Both the position numbers and the translations under genes were made by a program. A DNA stretch of 53,560 bases from Niastella sp. (GTDB lineage: Bacteria > Bacteroidota > Bacteroidia > Chitinophagales > Chitinophagaceae): contig JAGIBF010000057.1 of NCBI GenBank assembly GCA_017744515.1, positions 1 to 53,560 on the forward strand. Direction: 5' to 3'. The notes beneath the pieces are model-generated. The model saw nothing but the letters and a program-made list of their open reading frames with translations, made no database searches and had not been told where the DNA came from. This document shows, piece after piece, positions 1-8,453 of the stretch. Numbering within the stretch: position 1 is the stretch's first letter; each line of letters begins with the position of its first letter.

Positions 1-115
1 GCTTGCTACTGAGCGTACTTTTTTTACGGGCGTAATACTCGCCGCACAATTCGTAGAAAACGAGGTCATCGATAGTCTTGACGAGCGGATAGCAGAGACC
101 GCCAATTTGTTTCAT
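1..115 (-). CDS. Partial unknown protein, N-terminus only
   Basis: A minus-strand reading frame opens with ATG at 115 and stays open for 38 codons to the window edge, beginning MKQIGGLCYPLV and continuing with an acidic and then a basic stretch. I do not recognise the family. Support for a real gene is modest: a frame this short can stay open by chance. However, the sequence TGTAAATTCAGG lies about 20 nt upstream (135-146, minus strand), and the same 12-mer stands upstream of the TlpA-like gene starting at 21749. No signal peptide or domain is visible. Confidence 0.35.
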   Translation of the reverse strand, partial: MKQIGGLCYPLVKTIDDLVFYELCGEYYARKKSTLSSK

Positions 116-513
116 GGGATTTGGATTTTATCTACCTGAATTTACAAAATGTCTGAATCAGAAAAAAAAGATTCCATTAGACAAAAGTCAATACTGGCGT
201 GGTTTGGCTCGTTTGGCGCATATTGGCCTAAATGGCTGCCAGGCCGGGCAACAAAAGTCACGCAGACAATCCCAACTTGTCCAAAAGGGGCACTTGCGGT
301 AAGACAAAAAGTGGGCTCCTCCCGGGATGCTTAATGGATGATGTAGGGATACTCCATACCAACCCCCACCTAAAGGCGCATTTTACTAAAACGCAAATCG
401 TCTGCCGGTTGATAAATATCAATTGTTTGCTAACCTTGGCGCGACCTGTCCTGCTTAGCAGGAATTTAATGATTGTTGACAGAATAGGGTAATTGATGAT
501 GGGGCGCTATGAT
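116..513. other. Non-coding stretch, nothing firm identified
   Basis: About 400 bases between the partial gene and the cysteine-pair protein. Short open frames exist on the plus strand but their translations look like non-coding sequence. Two small inverted repeats are visible, an AT-rich one at 409-422 and a 6-bp stem TCCTGC/GCAGGA at 449-463. Neither is followed by a T-run on the minus strand, so neither is a convincing terminator for the gene ending at 514. Confidence 0.4.
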
Positions 514-1350
514 CTAATCAATATGTGCAACCTCAAATGCAAATCCTGTAAGCTTTTCTTCATCGATCATCTTTTTAAAAGCTGGTGAACAAAAATAAAT
601 AGGCGCTGGCCGTAGCAAGCCGCGTTTAATACCTGTCTTTTGCACACTCTCAAAAAAATCATACTCTTTAATGGAGGGACTATTTAATAGGTATGGCTCC
701 GACAGAAGATTTAAACCAATAGTATGCCCTTTCGGGCATTTGTAGATTTCTCCTTCATTACTAATAGATAAATCAAAAGGATTGATGCCGGCAATAGTTT
801 TCTGTGACAATTCCGCTTGCGATGAAGCTATAAGCTGAAAAAAATTAGAGTTCCCCTTGTTAAAAACAATAGGATTAGTGATTAATCCCTTTAATCCTCT
901 TTGTTGACAAGCGATGACAAATTTTTCCGATATTACTATTTCTCCGGCTATTGTCTGTGATATATCCTTTTTAGGGATAGAATTTTGTTTTAAAGTCAGG
1001 GGCGTTAACTGCTTTCTGTTTGAGCCGCATATTTCGCAATCTGCCGTTTCATCATACAGCGTTCCGCATTCTTCTCCTGCCGGTTCAAACACATTGCTTA
1101 TAATCAAATGAAAGAGAGCCGCATGCTCGATCTCTTTTTTATTATAGTTCCTTTTGATGCTCCAGCCATAAAAAAAGCTTTCCGTATGCTCTTTCTTTAC
1201 TTTTTCTGCAATTTCTTTCACCGATTGGAACTCAGGCGTGCCCGTTTCTATTTTTATTTTTGTAACGGGTCCTGAATCATCACCAACAATGGATGTAGGT
1301 AATAGCGTGCTGAACGTATTATTAATGCGTAACTCTAATACTTCCTTCAT
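514..1350 (-). CDS. Unknown protein with paired-cysteine (zinc-type) motifs, possible immunity protein
   Basis: This is a 278-residue soluble protein without signal peptide or membrane segment. C105/C108 in the motif CEICG and C205/H209 in CPKGH are spaced like a split zinc site, and a further C95 lies nearby. The C-terminal part (about 245-275, RPAPIYFCSPAFKK followed by LTGFAFE) resembles the C-terminal pattern of polymorphic-toxin immunity proteins of the DUF1629/Imm type and of the double-CXXCG SitI6-like family. That assignment is from memory of the pattern and is tentative. The gene is visibly AT-rich: the line at 841-900 has about 28 percent G+C, against well over 50 percent in the susCD genes, which suggests horizontal transfer. 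No toxin gene is visible beside it. Confidence 0.7.
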   Translation of the reverse strand: MKEVLELRINNTFSTLLPTSIVGDDSGPVTKIKIETGTPEFQSVKEIAEKVKKEHTESFFYGWSIKRNYNKKEIEHAALFHLIISNVFEPAGEECGTLYDETADCEICGSNRKQLTPLTLKQNSIPKKDISQTIAGEIVISEKFVIACQQRGLKGLITNPIVFNKGNSNFFQLIASSQAELSQKTIAGINPFDLSISNEGEIYKCPKGHTIGLNLLSEPYLLNSPSIKEYDFFESVQKTGIKRGLLRPAPIYFCSPAFKKMIDEEKLTGFAFEVAHID

Positions 1351-1574
1351 TATTTATCAATTAATAGCCATAGCCAGGTGGTAAACAACTTGTGTTCAAA
1401 TTAATGTTAGACCTACCAGGCACAAGCACCCAACGGCACTTGGCTGTGCTGCATGCTTGCGCCAGTTACGGGGAATATCTTCTTCAAAGCATGCATTTTC
1501 TCCTGGTAAACGCTAAAACCTTTGTTTAGCCCTATGAAGTAAGTAATAAATTTTAGATCCGGCAAGCCCGGCAC

Positions 1575-1602
1575 AAAAAAGGGATGCCGTTTCCGACATC
1601 CC
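1575..1602 (-). terminator. Rho-independent terminator after susD
   Basis: Read on the minus strand, a stem GGGATG/CATCCC with a further two inner pairs is followed directly by six T residues (1580 to 1575). It lies about 50 nt downstream of the susD stop codon and so should end the susC-susD transcript. Confidence 0.85.
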
Positions 1603-1652
1603 TTCCGGTACAATTAATTCCGTTTTATTAATGTTCCGATGGTGTGTGCACG

Positions 1653-3311
1653 TTATTGCTCCCAGCCCGGGTTCTGCTTCAGCATACCTGCAGGATAGAG
1701 AGAGATCTGTCCGGTAGGGATAGCTGAAAGATAATGCCTGGGGTCGATGAACGGCCTGTTGGTGCCTGCGGTGTAAGTCATGATATAGCCATTCGCATTG
1801 CGCAATACCTTTCCATTGTCGGGCACTTTAGCGCCGAGGAAAATGTCAGGGTTCTTGGCATTGTCCATGTACGCACCTTTCTTCCAGCGCATGAGGTCCT
1901 GGTACCGGAAGCCGTCCATCATCAACTCTACACGCCTTTCACGGCGTATCTCCCAAATAAGCGGCGTAACATCTGCATCTTTCTTAGGGTCGGCAAAGGC
2001 AGTTCCATTAACCGCTACAGTCTGACCGCCTTGTGTTTCCAGCTTGGCTATACCGGCCCGCATACGCAGCAGGTTCACCGATTTGTCCAGGTCGGCATTG
2101 GTCACGGTATATTTACCAAGCTGGTCCAGTTCTGCCACTGCTTCGGCATAGTTCAGCAAAATTTCGCCGAGGTAGAAGAGCGGCGCATCCGTTTCATTGT
2201 TAGGCGCCAGTTGGTTGGAAGCCGGGTTCAGGAATTTGGAAGGCCGGTAGCCGGTGCTGGAGCTCAGACCGCCAACGAGCGTACCATTATAAGCCAGGAA
2301 AGTATCCACCGTCTGGAGCAGGCGTTTATCGCGGTTCATGCGCAGCGTCTTGATATCGGCATCTCCCTGGTACAGCGGTGACAAGGTGATGGGCAGGCCA
2401 TCAGTCGCAGCGTAAGACTCCACGGCCGATTTGGTAAGACCGCTCATCTGGGTGGTACTATTGGTGTAGCCGATCACGGAGTGGGTCATGCCACCGGCCA
2501 CATACACTTTATACAGGATCACTTCTTTATTGCCCGTAAGGCTCATTGAGCTATAGATATCTTTGTAGTTGGCGCCGAGTACATAGCCAGCTGTCATCAC
2601 TTTTTCGGAAGCATCCTTGCAGGCCGCCAGCCACACGTCGGCATCATTGAGGCCAACCTCTGTATGGTATTTGCGATAGGTGCCTTCAAACAAACAAACC
2701 CTTGACTTGAAGGCCAACGCTACATTTTTGTTCACGGTATTATCGAGGTCGGTAGCGCGCAGGTTGTCGATGGCAAAGTTGATATCCGCCAGTACACTAT
2801 CCATCACCAGCTTCCTCGGATCACGCGGTTTATAGATAGCAGCAGTATCGCTGATATCGAGCGGCGTACCGATCCAGGGCACATCACCAAACAGCTTTAC
2901 CTTACCGAAATAATCAAAAGCCCGGAAGAAACGGGCAACAGCTGTCCAGTGCTTTTTAGCCTCGTCGCTCATGGGTACCGTTTCCACCCGCTTGATCATG
3001 ATGTTGGCCTTGCGGATCAGCGTCCAATCCCAGTTGCCATTGGTGGCAGCTGCCGAAGCAGGATACACGCTCAGGCCGGTGGTAGCCTGGTCATCGGAAA
3101 AGGTAGAAAAGTAAAAGTCGCCTGTGGTGCCGGTGCCAAAGCCGGTAAACAGGTTGTAGAACTCCCAGTTGTAGGCCCTTACATTGGCCTCACTGCTCCA
3201 GTATACATCATCCGTAAACCGGTCGGGCGTTTTTGTTTCGAGGTATTTTGAACATCCTGCCAGCGACAAAGCCGCTGCGGAGATAACGTATAAACTATGT
3301 TTGAGTTTCAT
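1653..3311 (-). CDS. SusD/RagB-family outer-membrane nutrient-binding lipoprotein
   Basis: This 552-residue lipoprotein begins MKLKHSLYVI and has the lipobox LAGC with the acylated cysteine at C20. The mature N-terminus (KYLETKTPDRFTDD) and the TPR-rich body are typical of SusD/RagB proteins. Near the C-terminus the segment WEIRRERRVELMMDGFRYQDLMRW is a SusD hallmark. SusD proteins sit on the cell surface as the lid of the SusC transporter and bind a glycan or other polymer fragment. The gene follows susC by 29 nt and is clearly co-transcribed with it. The substrate cannot be read from the sequence, because no glycoside hydrolase or other degradative enzyme is next to the pair. Length is normal for the family. 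Confidence 0.95.
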   Translation of the reverse strand: MKLKHSLYVISAAALSLAGCSKYLETKTPDRFTDDVYWSSEANVRAYNWEFYNLFTGFGTGTTGDFYFSTFSDDQATTGLSVYPASAAATNGNWDWTLIRKANIMIKRVETVPMSDEAKKHWTAVARFFRAFDYFGKVKLFGDVPWIGTPLDISDTAAIYKPRDPRKLVMDSVLADINFAIDNLRATDLDNTVNKNVALAFKSRVCLFEGTYRKYHTEVGLNDADVWLAACKDASEKVMTAGYVLGANYKDIYSSMSLTGNKEVILYKVYVAGGMTHSVIGYTNSTTQMSGLTKSAVESYAATDGLPITLSPLYQGDADIKTLRMNRDKRLLQTVDTFLAYNGTLVGGLSSSTGYRPSKFLNPASNQLAPNNETDAPLFYLGEILLNYAEAVAELDQLGKYTVTNADLDKSVNLLRMRAGIAKLETQGGQTVAVNGTAFADPKKDADVTPLIWEIRRERRVELMMDGFRYQDLMRWKKGAYMDNAKNPDIFLGAKVPDNGKVLRNANGYIMTYTAGTNRPFIDPRHYLSAIPTGQISLYPAGMLKQNPGWEQ

Positions 3312-3340
3312 TATTCAAGTTTTAATGCTGCACAAATCGG

Positions 3341-6300
3341 TTAAAGAGTTACCTGCAATCCAAAGGAGAAGTTCCGCTCGAAAGGGAAAGTCCGTCCCAG
3401 GAAGTTGAAGTCGCCACCATCCGTGATCTCCGGATCGAGCGGCAAGCCCACGTTGGAGATCTCCGCCAGGTTTTGACCACTCACGTAAATGCGCAGTTTT
3501 TGAACTTTGTATTTTGAAGTCAGCGCGGCTGGCAATGTATACCCCAGTGTCACGTTCTTCAGACGGCAATAAGCCAGGTTTTGCAGGTACTTCGTCTGCG
3601 GGTAGAAGTTGTTGCCGCTGGTAGGCAGGCCGGCCAGTTTGGTGGCGTTGTTACCGATATAAGGACGGGGATACTCAGCATTGGTATTGGTAGGCGTCCA
3701 GTAATCAAGCTGGTGAGCATACAGGATATCCGCACCTTGATACAAGGGAATGGCGATGTTGCCCGTTCCCCAGTAATCGCGTTTGCCAACACCCTGCAGG
3801 AAGATATCGAGGTCGAAACCCTTGTAAGTGCCACCCATCCGGAAGCTATATTGATAACGTGGCGTGCTGTTGCCGATCACCTTGAGGTCACCTGGATCGT
3901 TGGCGCTCATTTTACCGCCATTGATGAGGTTGTTGCCATCCTGGTCCTTGTACTTCACGTCGCCAACGCCATACACGAAGTTGCCATTGGCCATCGCCAC
4001 CTGGCTGGCATGCTTCGTTACGTCATCAGCTGAGGTGAAATAACCTTCCGTTTCAAAGCCCCAGATCTCACCCCATACTTTGCCTTGATAGTTTTGGGTA
4101 ATGAGCTTGGAAGGGTTGTCCCACTTGGTGATCACTGCCTTGTTATCAGCCAGCGTGAACAAGCCATACAAATTGAGGTCCCTCGTCACATTGATGTTCC
4201 CGTCGATGCTCAGTTCCCATCCGCGGTTGCGCATGGAGCCGCCGTTCACGCGCGGACCTGTAGCGCCGAATGTAGCGGGTACAGCGGTATTGATGAGCAT
4301 ACCTTCTGTGGTGCGCTCATAGTAATCGAATGTGATACCAAGCTTGTTATCAAGCAACTTAATATCCGTTCCGAAGTCGAGCGTCTTCACAGTTTCCCAG
4401 GTGAGCGATTGTGCCACGGCAATAGGAGCGCCGATGGTTTGAACGCGCGTAGCAGCGCCCGGTACGATCCAGCTGGCAGCGGAGTTACTCATCGTGGGCA
4501 GGTAATAATTGCCGCCTACATCCTGATTGCCTACGGAGCCATAAGATACCCTGAACTTCATGTCAGACAGTATGGGCTTAAGAGGGTCCATGAATTTCTC
4601 TTCGCTGATACGGTAGCCGGCAGAGAAAGATGAGAACCATGCCCAGCGGTCTTTTTGAGAGAACTGGGAAGAACCATCATAACGGCCATTCAGCTCCAGC
4701 AGGTATTTGCCCATGTAGTCATAATTCACACGGCCAAAGTAACCTGCATAAGAATTCTTGGCATGTGAGCCTGTTGCAAACTGGTCGCCGGTAGCGAGGC
4801 CCAGTTCACCCTTATCAGGATCGAGGAGTGCCCTGCGCTCAGCCGTGAAGTTGAGGTTTTCGTTCTGCTCTGCATTGGCGCCTACAGTTACCTTCAGGTT
4901 GTGGTCGTTGAAGAAAGTTTTGTTGTAGGTAGCATACGCGTTGAGCGTATTCACCAGGTACCTGCCGCTGCCATAAGTGGCCCTGTCCTGGGCAACCGTA
5001 GCCACGTTCACGAGTTTGGGATAACCTGCCGACCAGAAGTCATATACATTCACAGGGCCGCCTACTTCATGACGCATCACGTTGTCGCGGCCAATGGTGT
5101 AGTCTACACGTACATTGAGATTTTTGGCCAGTTTGAAAGTAGCGCCCAGGTCGATACGGTTGTAGTTGTCCACTACGTCATTGGTATTGGCCTGTGCAAG
5201 GTACGCAGGCGTGTGGCGGAAGTAGTTGCCATTATAAGTACCGTAAGGAAAGTAGGAACCCCAACGCCAGAAATAATACCAGTAGTCGTAATACTGGAAA
5301 GGATATTCATACTTGAAGTTGCGGTACAACATTTTTACATCTGCATCCATCCAGGGCGTTACGGCGGCACTCACAGATGCCGTGATGTTGTATTTCTTCA
5401 CATCATCCGGATTCATTTTCAGGATACCATCTTCATGGCTATAGCCAAATGACATGTAGTAACCTATTTTATCACTGCCACCCTGTATGCGGATGTTTTG
5501 TTGTTGCTCGTGTGTATAATCCTTCAGCATGATGCCCTTCGCATCCCATACGCGGTAGAAGTACATGCGGTTTTCGGTGGGGTCGAACTCGAAGTCTTCA
5601 CCGTCTACCATTTCATTGCCTTTCCGGTTGTTGGCATACTTCTGCTGCCAGTTCTCGATGCCATCGCGAAGCTTTGCGAGGCGCATGCCAAATAATTCAG
5701 GATTGGTAATATTGGAACGCTGGGAGGCTTCCTGCAGCGCAGCCAGTTCCGGCACCGGGTTGGAGAAATCGGGCAGCGTAGTGGGCTTGTTCCAGGAGAA
5801 GTTGTTAGAGTAAACGATGGAACTCTTTTGGTTCTTCCTGCCGGATTTTGTTTTGATCAGGATCACACCGAATGCAGCGCGGGCGCCATAGATCGAGGTA
5901 GAAGCCGCATCTTTCAATACTGATACACTTTCGATATCATTGGGATTGATGATCGAAAGGTCGGGCGTCTCCACGTTATCAACCATGATGAGCGGACGGC
6001 TGGAGCCACTTACAGAACCGATACCACGGATGTTGATGCCGGGACCAGCGGTCAGGCCGCCATTGCTGTAAGTGATCGTAAGGCCCGGTACCACGCCCTG
6101 CAAGGCTTTGGCGGGATCGTTGACGGGACGGCTTTGCATGGTTTTCGATACATCTACGGTAGTAACGGCACCGGTAAGGTTGCCTTTTTTCTGCGATCCG
6201 TAAGCTACCACTACTACCTGGTCAAGAGAAGAGTTGGAAGCCTCCAGTTCGATATTATAATTGAGCGCTGAAGTAATGCCGATTGTTTGGGTGGTGTATC

Positions 6301-6523
6301 CTATATAAGATACCTCGATGCTTTTGTCGCCACTGAGCTCGATGGAGAATTTCCCATTGGCATCTGAGACGACTGAGTTTTTGCTTTTGCTGGCGGTAAT
6401 GGTGGCCGAGGGGATAGGCGACCGGCTTGATTTGTCGATGATCTCCCCGGTAATCTTCTGCCCGTAAGCGATGCCGGATAGGCAAAGCAATACAAGCAGG
6501 ATTAGTGGTTTTGTAATTCTCAT
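3341..6523 (-). CDS. SusC/RagA-family TonB-dependent outer-membrane transporter
   Basis: A 1060-residue protein with a cleavable signal peptide (1 to about 21, ending IAYGQ). Next come a carboxypeptidase-regulatory-like beta-sandwich (about 23-105, GYTTQTIGI near its end), a plug domain opening with VVVVAYGSQKK and including the DIESVSVLKDAASTSIYG segment, and a 22-strand barrel ending in the aromatic-rich FERNFSFGLQVTL. It lacks an N-terminal STN domain, so anti-sigma/ECF signalling through this receptor is not expected. It imports ligand captured by the SusD partner, powered by TonB. The DeoR-type gene ends 96 nt upstream in the same direction and may control the pair. Confidence 0.96.
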   Translation of the reverse strand: MRITKPLILLVLLCLSGIAYGQKITGEIIDKSSRSPIPSATITASKSKNSVVSDANGKFSIELSGDKSIEVSYIGYTTQTIGITSALNYNIELEASNSSLDQVVVVAYGSQKKGNLTGAVTTVDVSKTMQSRPVNDPAKALQGVVPGLTITYSNGGLTAGPGINIRGIGSVSGSSRPLIMVDNVETPDLSIINPNDIESVSVLKDAASTSIYGARAAFGVILIKTKSGRKNQKSSIVYSNNFSWNKPTTLPDFSNPVPELAALQEASQRSNITNPELFGMRLAKLRDGIENWQQKYANNRKGNEMVDGEDFEFDPTENRMYFYRVWDAKGIMLKDYTHEQQQNIRIQGGSDKIGYYMSFGYSHEDGILKMNPDDVKKYNITASVSAAVTPWMDADVKMLYRNFKYEYPFQYYDYWYYFWRWGSYFPYGTYNGNYFRHTPAYLAQANTNDVVDNYNRIDLGATFKLAKNLNVRVDYTIGRDNVMRHEVGGPVNVYDFWSAGYPKLVNVATVAQDRATYGSGRYLVNTLNAYATYNKTFFNDHNLKVTVGANAEQNENLNFTAERRALLDPDKGELGLATGDQFATGSHAKNSYAGYFGRVNYDYMGKYLLELNGRYDGSSQFSQKDRWAWFSSFSAGYRISEEKFMDPLKPILSDMKFRVSYGSVGNQDVGGNYYLPTMSNSAASWIVPGAATRVQTIGAPIAVAQSLTWETVKTLDFGTDIKLLDNKLGITFDYYERTTEGMLINTAVPATFGATGPRVNGGSMRNRGWELSIDGNINVTRDLNLYGLFTLADNKAVITKWDNPSKLITQNYQGKVWGEIWGFETEGYFTSADDVTKHASQVAMANGNFVYGVGDVKYKDQDGNNLINGGKMSANDPGDLKVIGNSTPRYQYSFRMGGTYKGFDLDIFLQGVGKRDYWGTGNIAIPLYQGADILYAHQLDYWTPTNTNAEYPRPYIGNNATKLAGLPTSGNNFYPQTKYLQNLAYCRLKNVTLGYTLPAALTSKYKVQKLRIYVSGQNLAEISNVGLPLDPEITDGGDFNFLGRTFPFERNFSFGLQVTL

Positions 6524-6619
6524 AATTGTTTATTTAAAGTGTATGGAGCCAGGTTGATGGTAGGGACCGGGAAAAAGAGGGTACGGATATGATAGCTGCT
6601 TATATGTGAACGTCCTTGC

Positions 6620-7369
6620 TTAAAGCACTTCAATACCTGCGTTGGTGTAGTGTTGCAGAGCAGGATCGCCAGGTGGCAATTCCGTAATGAGCGTATGTAT
6701 ACTGCCAACGGGGCAAACGTGAACGGGCTTGATGGTGCTGGTCTTTTCGGCGATGCTGAGGCACACTACTTTTTGCGATGATTCGATCATCGCTTTTTTG
6801 AGCTGCACTACGTCCCAGTCGCTATCGCTTACGCCGTGTTGTACATGGATGGCGTCAACACCGAGGAAACAGAGGTCGGCACGTATATGGCCGATCTTGG
6901 CGATAGCCTCACCACCTACGGTGATGCGGCTGTTCTTGGAGATCTTATCGCCAATAACGATCACCTCGATGTTGGGATGCTGGAGATACTCAACGATTGC
7001 AGGCAGGCTGCCCGACACGAACGTAGCTTTCAGGTCAGGAGGCAGCATCCTCGCCAATTCCAGAATGGTGGTGCCACCGCTGGTGAGCACATACATCCCA
7101 TCCTCGATAAGAGAAGCCGCTTTCGCAGCTATGATCTTCTTATGATCATGCAGGTAAATATTGCCCAATGGATTGTAGAGATCGTGAAAAGAGTGGGAAA
7201 GAGCGCCCCCATGTACCTTGATGATCCTGCCATCTTCTGCCAGTTCATGCAGGTCTCTGCGAATTGTATCCTCGGATACATTGATTTCATTGCTCAGACT
7301 GGAAGACAACACCTTATTATGCAGGTTTACCTGCCGGAGTATGTAAGCTTGCCGTTCTTTTTTAAGCAT
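6620..7369 (-). CDS. DeoR/GlpR-family transcriptional repressor
   Basis: The protein is 249 residues from the ATG at 7369. The frame is open further upstream to 7498, but that extension encodes an improbable hydrophobic leader, and MLKKERQAYILRQV is the usual DeoR start. Residues 1-57 form the helix-turn-helix, with VSEDTIRRDLHEL as recognition helix followed by the KVHGGAL loop. The remainder is a DeoRC sugar-phosphate sensor domain with the TSGGTTILEL phosphate-loop motif. Members of this family repress sugar uptake and catabolic genes and release DNA on binding a phosphorylated sugar. The position just upstream of susC suggests this gene controls the susCD pair and itself. A perfect 11-bp tandem repeat at 7424-7445 is a candidate operator. 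Confidence 0.92.
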   Translation of the reverse strand: MLKKERQAYILRQVNLHNKVLSSSLSNEINVSEDTIRRDLHELAEDGRIIKVHGGALSHSFHDLYNPLGNIYLHDHKKIIAAKAASLIEDGMYVLTSGGTTILELARMLPPDLKATFVSGSLPAIVEYLQHPNIEVIVIGDKISKNSRITVGGEAIAKIGHIRADLCFLGVDAIHVQHGVSDSDWDVVQLKKAMIESSQKVVCLSIAEKTSTIKPVHVCPVGSIHTLITELPPGDPALQHYTNAGIEVL

Positions 7370-7423
7370 TGTTAGCCGGTTAATGCTCCAAATTAGGAAT
7401 ATTGTTGCATAAACTGGCAAAAA

Positions 7424-7445
7424 GTGGATGAAATGTGGATGAAAT
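7424..7445. promoter_or_regulatory. Perfect 11-bp tandem repeat, candidate DeoR operator
   Basis: GTGGATGAAAT occurs twice head to tail with no gap, 55 nt upstream of the DeoR-type start codon. DeoR-family repressors commonly bind short direct or inverted repeats in their own promoter regions. The operator role is inferred from position only. Confidence 0.45.
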
Positions 7446-7512
7446 CTTATTAATAAGTCGTAAAAGCTGCACAAATCGACACATATCTGCAATTGCAATC
7501 GTTTGATTGGAG

Positions 7513-7737
7513 GTTGATAAGTTAATTGGTTGATAAGTTGATAGGGGGAAAGAGAGGTTGGAAAGTTGGTAGTTGATAAGTTGAAAAGGAAAGCAGTGCA
7601 ACGCTGAACCAGTCAGACCGCTCATTGGGGCCAGACTTATACAGGGATGTACAGAAAAAGAAAGGTCGAAGAAGAGGGCTGTTCCTCTTTTCAACCTTTC
7701 AACATATAATTTATCAACTCAAACTGATCAACTCACC
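7513..7737. repeat. Octamer-phased intergenic element, word GTTGATAA
   Basis: From 7513 the sequence runs as consecutive octamers that are variants of GTTGATAA (exact at 7513 and 7529, with GTTAATTG at 7521 and GTTGATAG at 7537). The same words recur in inverted orientation at about 7688-7737, ending at the stop codon of the barrel protein (7733). The two arms could form a long imperfect hairpin. A single-arm relative lies at 27603-27634. Confidence 0.75.
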
Positions 7738-8206
7738 TCAACGTAAATCGAACCGACAAGGCAAATGCGTCAGGTACAAAGTTGATATCAGGAATAATGT
7801 CGAGCTCAGGTTTCCAGTCGAGCGACAGGTTAACGGGCGCATTGGCAAACTTGTAATCCAGACCCAGGATACCGGTGGGACCAAGATAGGTCTCTTTGTC
7901 CTGCCAGCCTACATAGGCGCCTGCACCGTAAAACCAACGCAGTCCGGGCGCTGATGCAAAAGGCTGATGTATTTCCAGCAAAGCGCCCAATCCAAAGCGG
8001 CTGCCAAAAGATACCAGTCCTTCTACGGCACTGCGATCGGTAATGAAGTATTTTCCACTGAATGAACTGTTGAGCGTTGGTGTGGAGTTGCTGAGACGTA
8101 CACCAAGTCCAAGGCGGTAATCAGGAGCTGCATCCTGTGCGGATGCCTGCTGCGTGATAATAGTAATGAGTAGTGTTAAGGTAAAGAGCTGTGTGATGCG
8201 TTTCAT
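7733..8206 (-). CDS. Small outer-membrane beta-barrel protein, unknown role
   Basis: A 157-residue protein with a clear signal peptide (MKRITQLFTLTLLITIITQQASAQ). The mature part alternates hydrophobic and polar residues in short strands separated by turns, with many Gly and aromatic residues and a C-terminal strand DAFALSVRFTLR ending in Arg. This is the pattern of a small 8-stranded opacity/OmpX-like barrel. It stands alone between two repeat-bearing spacers, and nothing nearby indicates a substrate. Function is unknown. Confidence 0.75.
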   Translation of the reverse strand: MKRITQLFTLTLLITIITQQASAQDAAPDYRLGLGVRLSNSTPTLNSSFSGKYFITDRSAVEGLVSFGSRFGLGALLEIHQPFASAPGLRWFYGAGAYVGWQDKETYLGPTGILGLDYKFANAPVNLSLDWKPELDIIPDINFVPDAFALSVRFTLR

Positions 8207-8302
8207 AATCCGTCCGGTTTGTTTGTTAAGAACGAAAAATGATGCCGGAGTAATAGGAGGGGGCTGTTAAAGTTAAGGTAAAGAAGCTATCCATTCCCAG
8301 TC

Positions 8303-8437
8303 TGTCATTTCGAATGAGGCTTACCCTCCTTTGTCATTTCAAACGAAGACCATCCTCCTTTTGTCATTTCGAACGGAGCCATTAGGGACGGTAAAACTTT
8401 TGCAGTAGCGGCGGAGTGAGAAATCTGCTATCGAAGC
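8303..8437. repeat. Tandem copies of a TGTCATTTCGAAYG unit
   Basis: TGTCATTTC followed by RAAYGRRG starts at 8303, 8332 and 8362, so a unit of about 30 bp is repeated with period 29-30. The third copy is followed by GGAGTGAGAAATCTGCTATCG (8413-8433), which looks like the other end of the same dispersed element. The motif resembles an interspersed repeat I have seen in many Bacteroidota genomes. It fills the spacer downstream of the OstA-like gene. Confidence 0.7.
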
Positions 8438-8453
8438 AAACGCTGCTCGAAGC

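Noticed and set aside
114..492. Overlapping plus-strand short frames near the left edge
   Set aside because: They overlap each other in different frames, show no domain or signal sequence, and lie in a region without promoter or coding character.
1413..1613. A 66-codon minus-strand open frame between the cysteine-pair gene and susD
   Set aside because: It contains the susCD terminator stem and T-run, and its translation has no protein-like features.
1734..2381. A 215-codon plus-strand open frame
   Set aside because: It lies entirely antisense to susD, which is certain from its lipobox and conserved blocks. Similar long antisense frames at 4085-4633, 4901-5452, 19707-20387, 20397-21068 and 48910-49461 were rejected for the same reason.
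7370..7498. Longer start for the DeoR-type regulator
   Set aside because: It would place the 11-bp tandem repeat inside the gene and give a hydrophobic leader atypical for a DNA-binding repressor.
8303..8437. CRISPR-like array, because units of about 30 bp repeat in tandem
   Set aside because: The units abut without unique spacers, differ from each other, and no cas gene is near.
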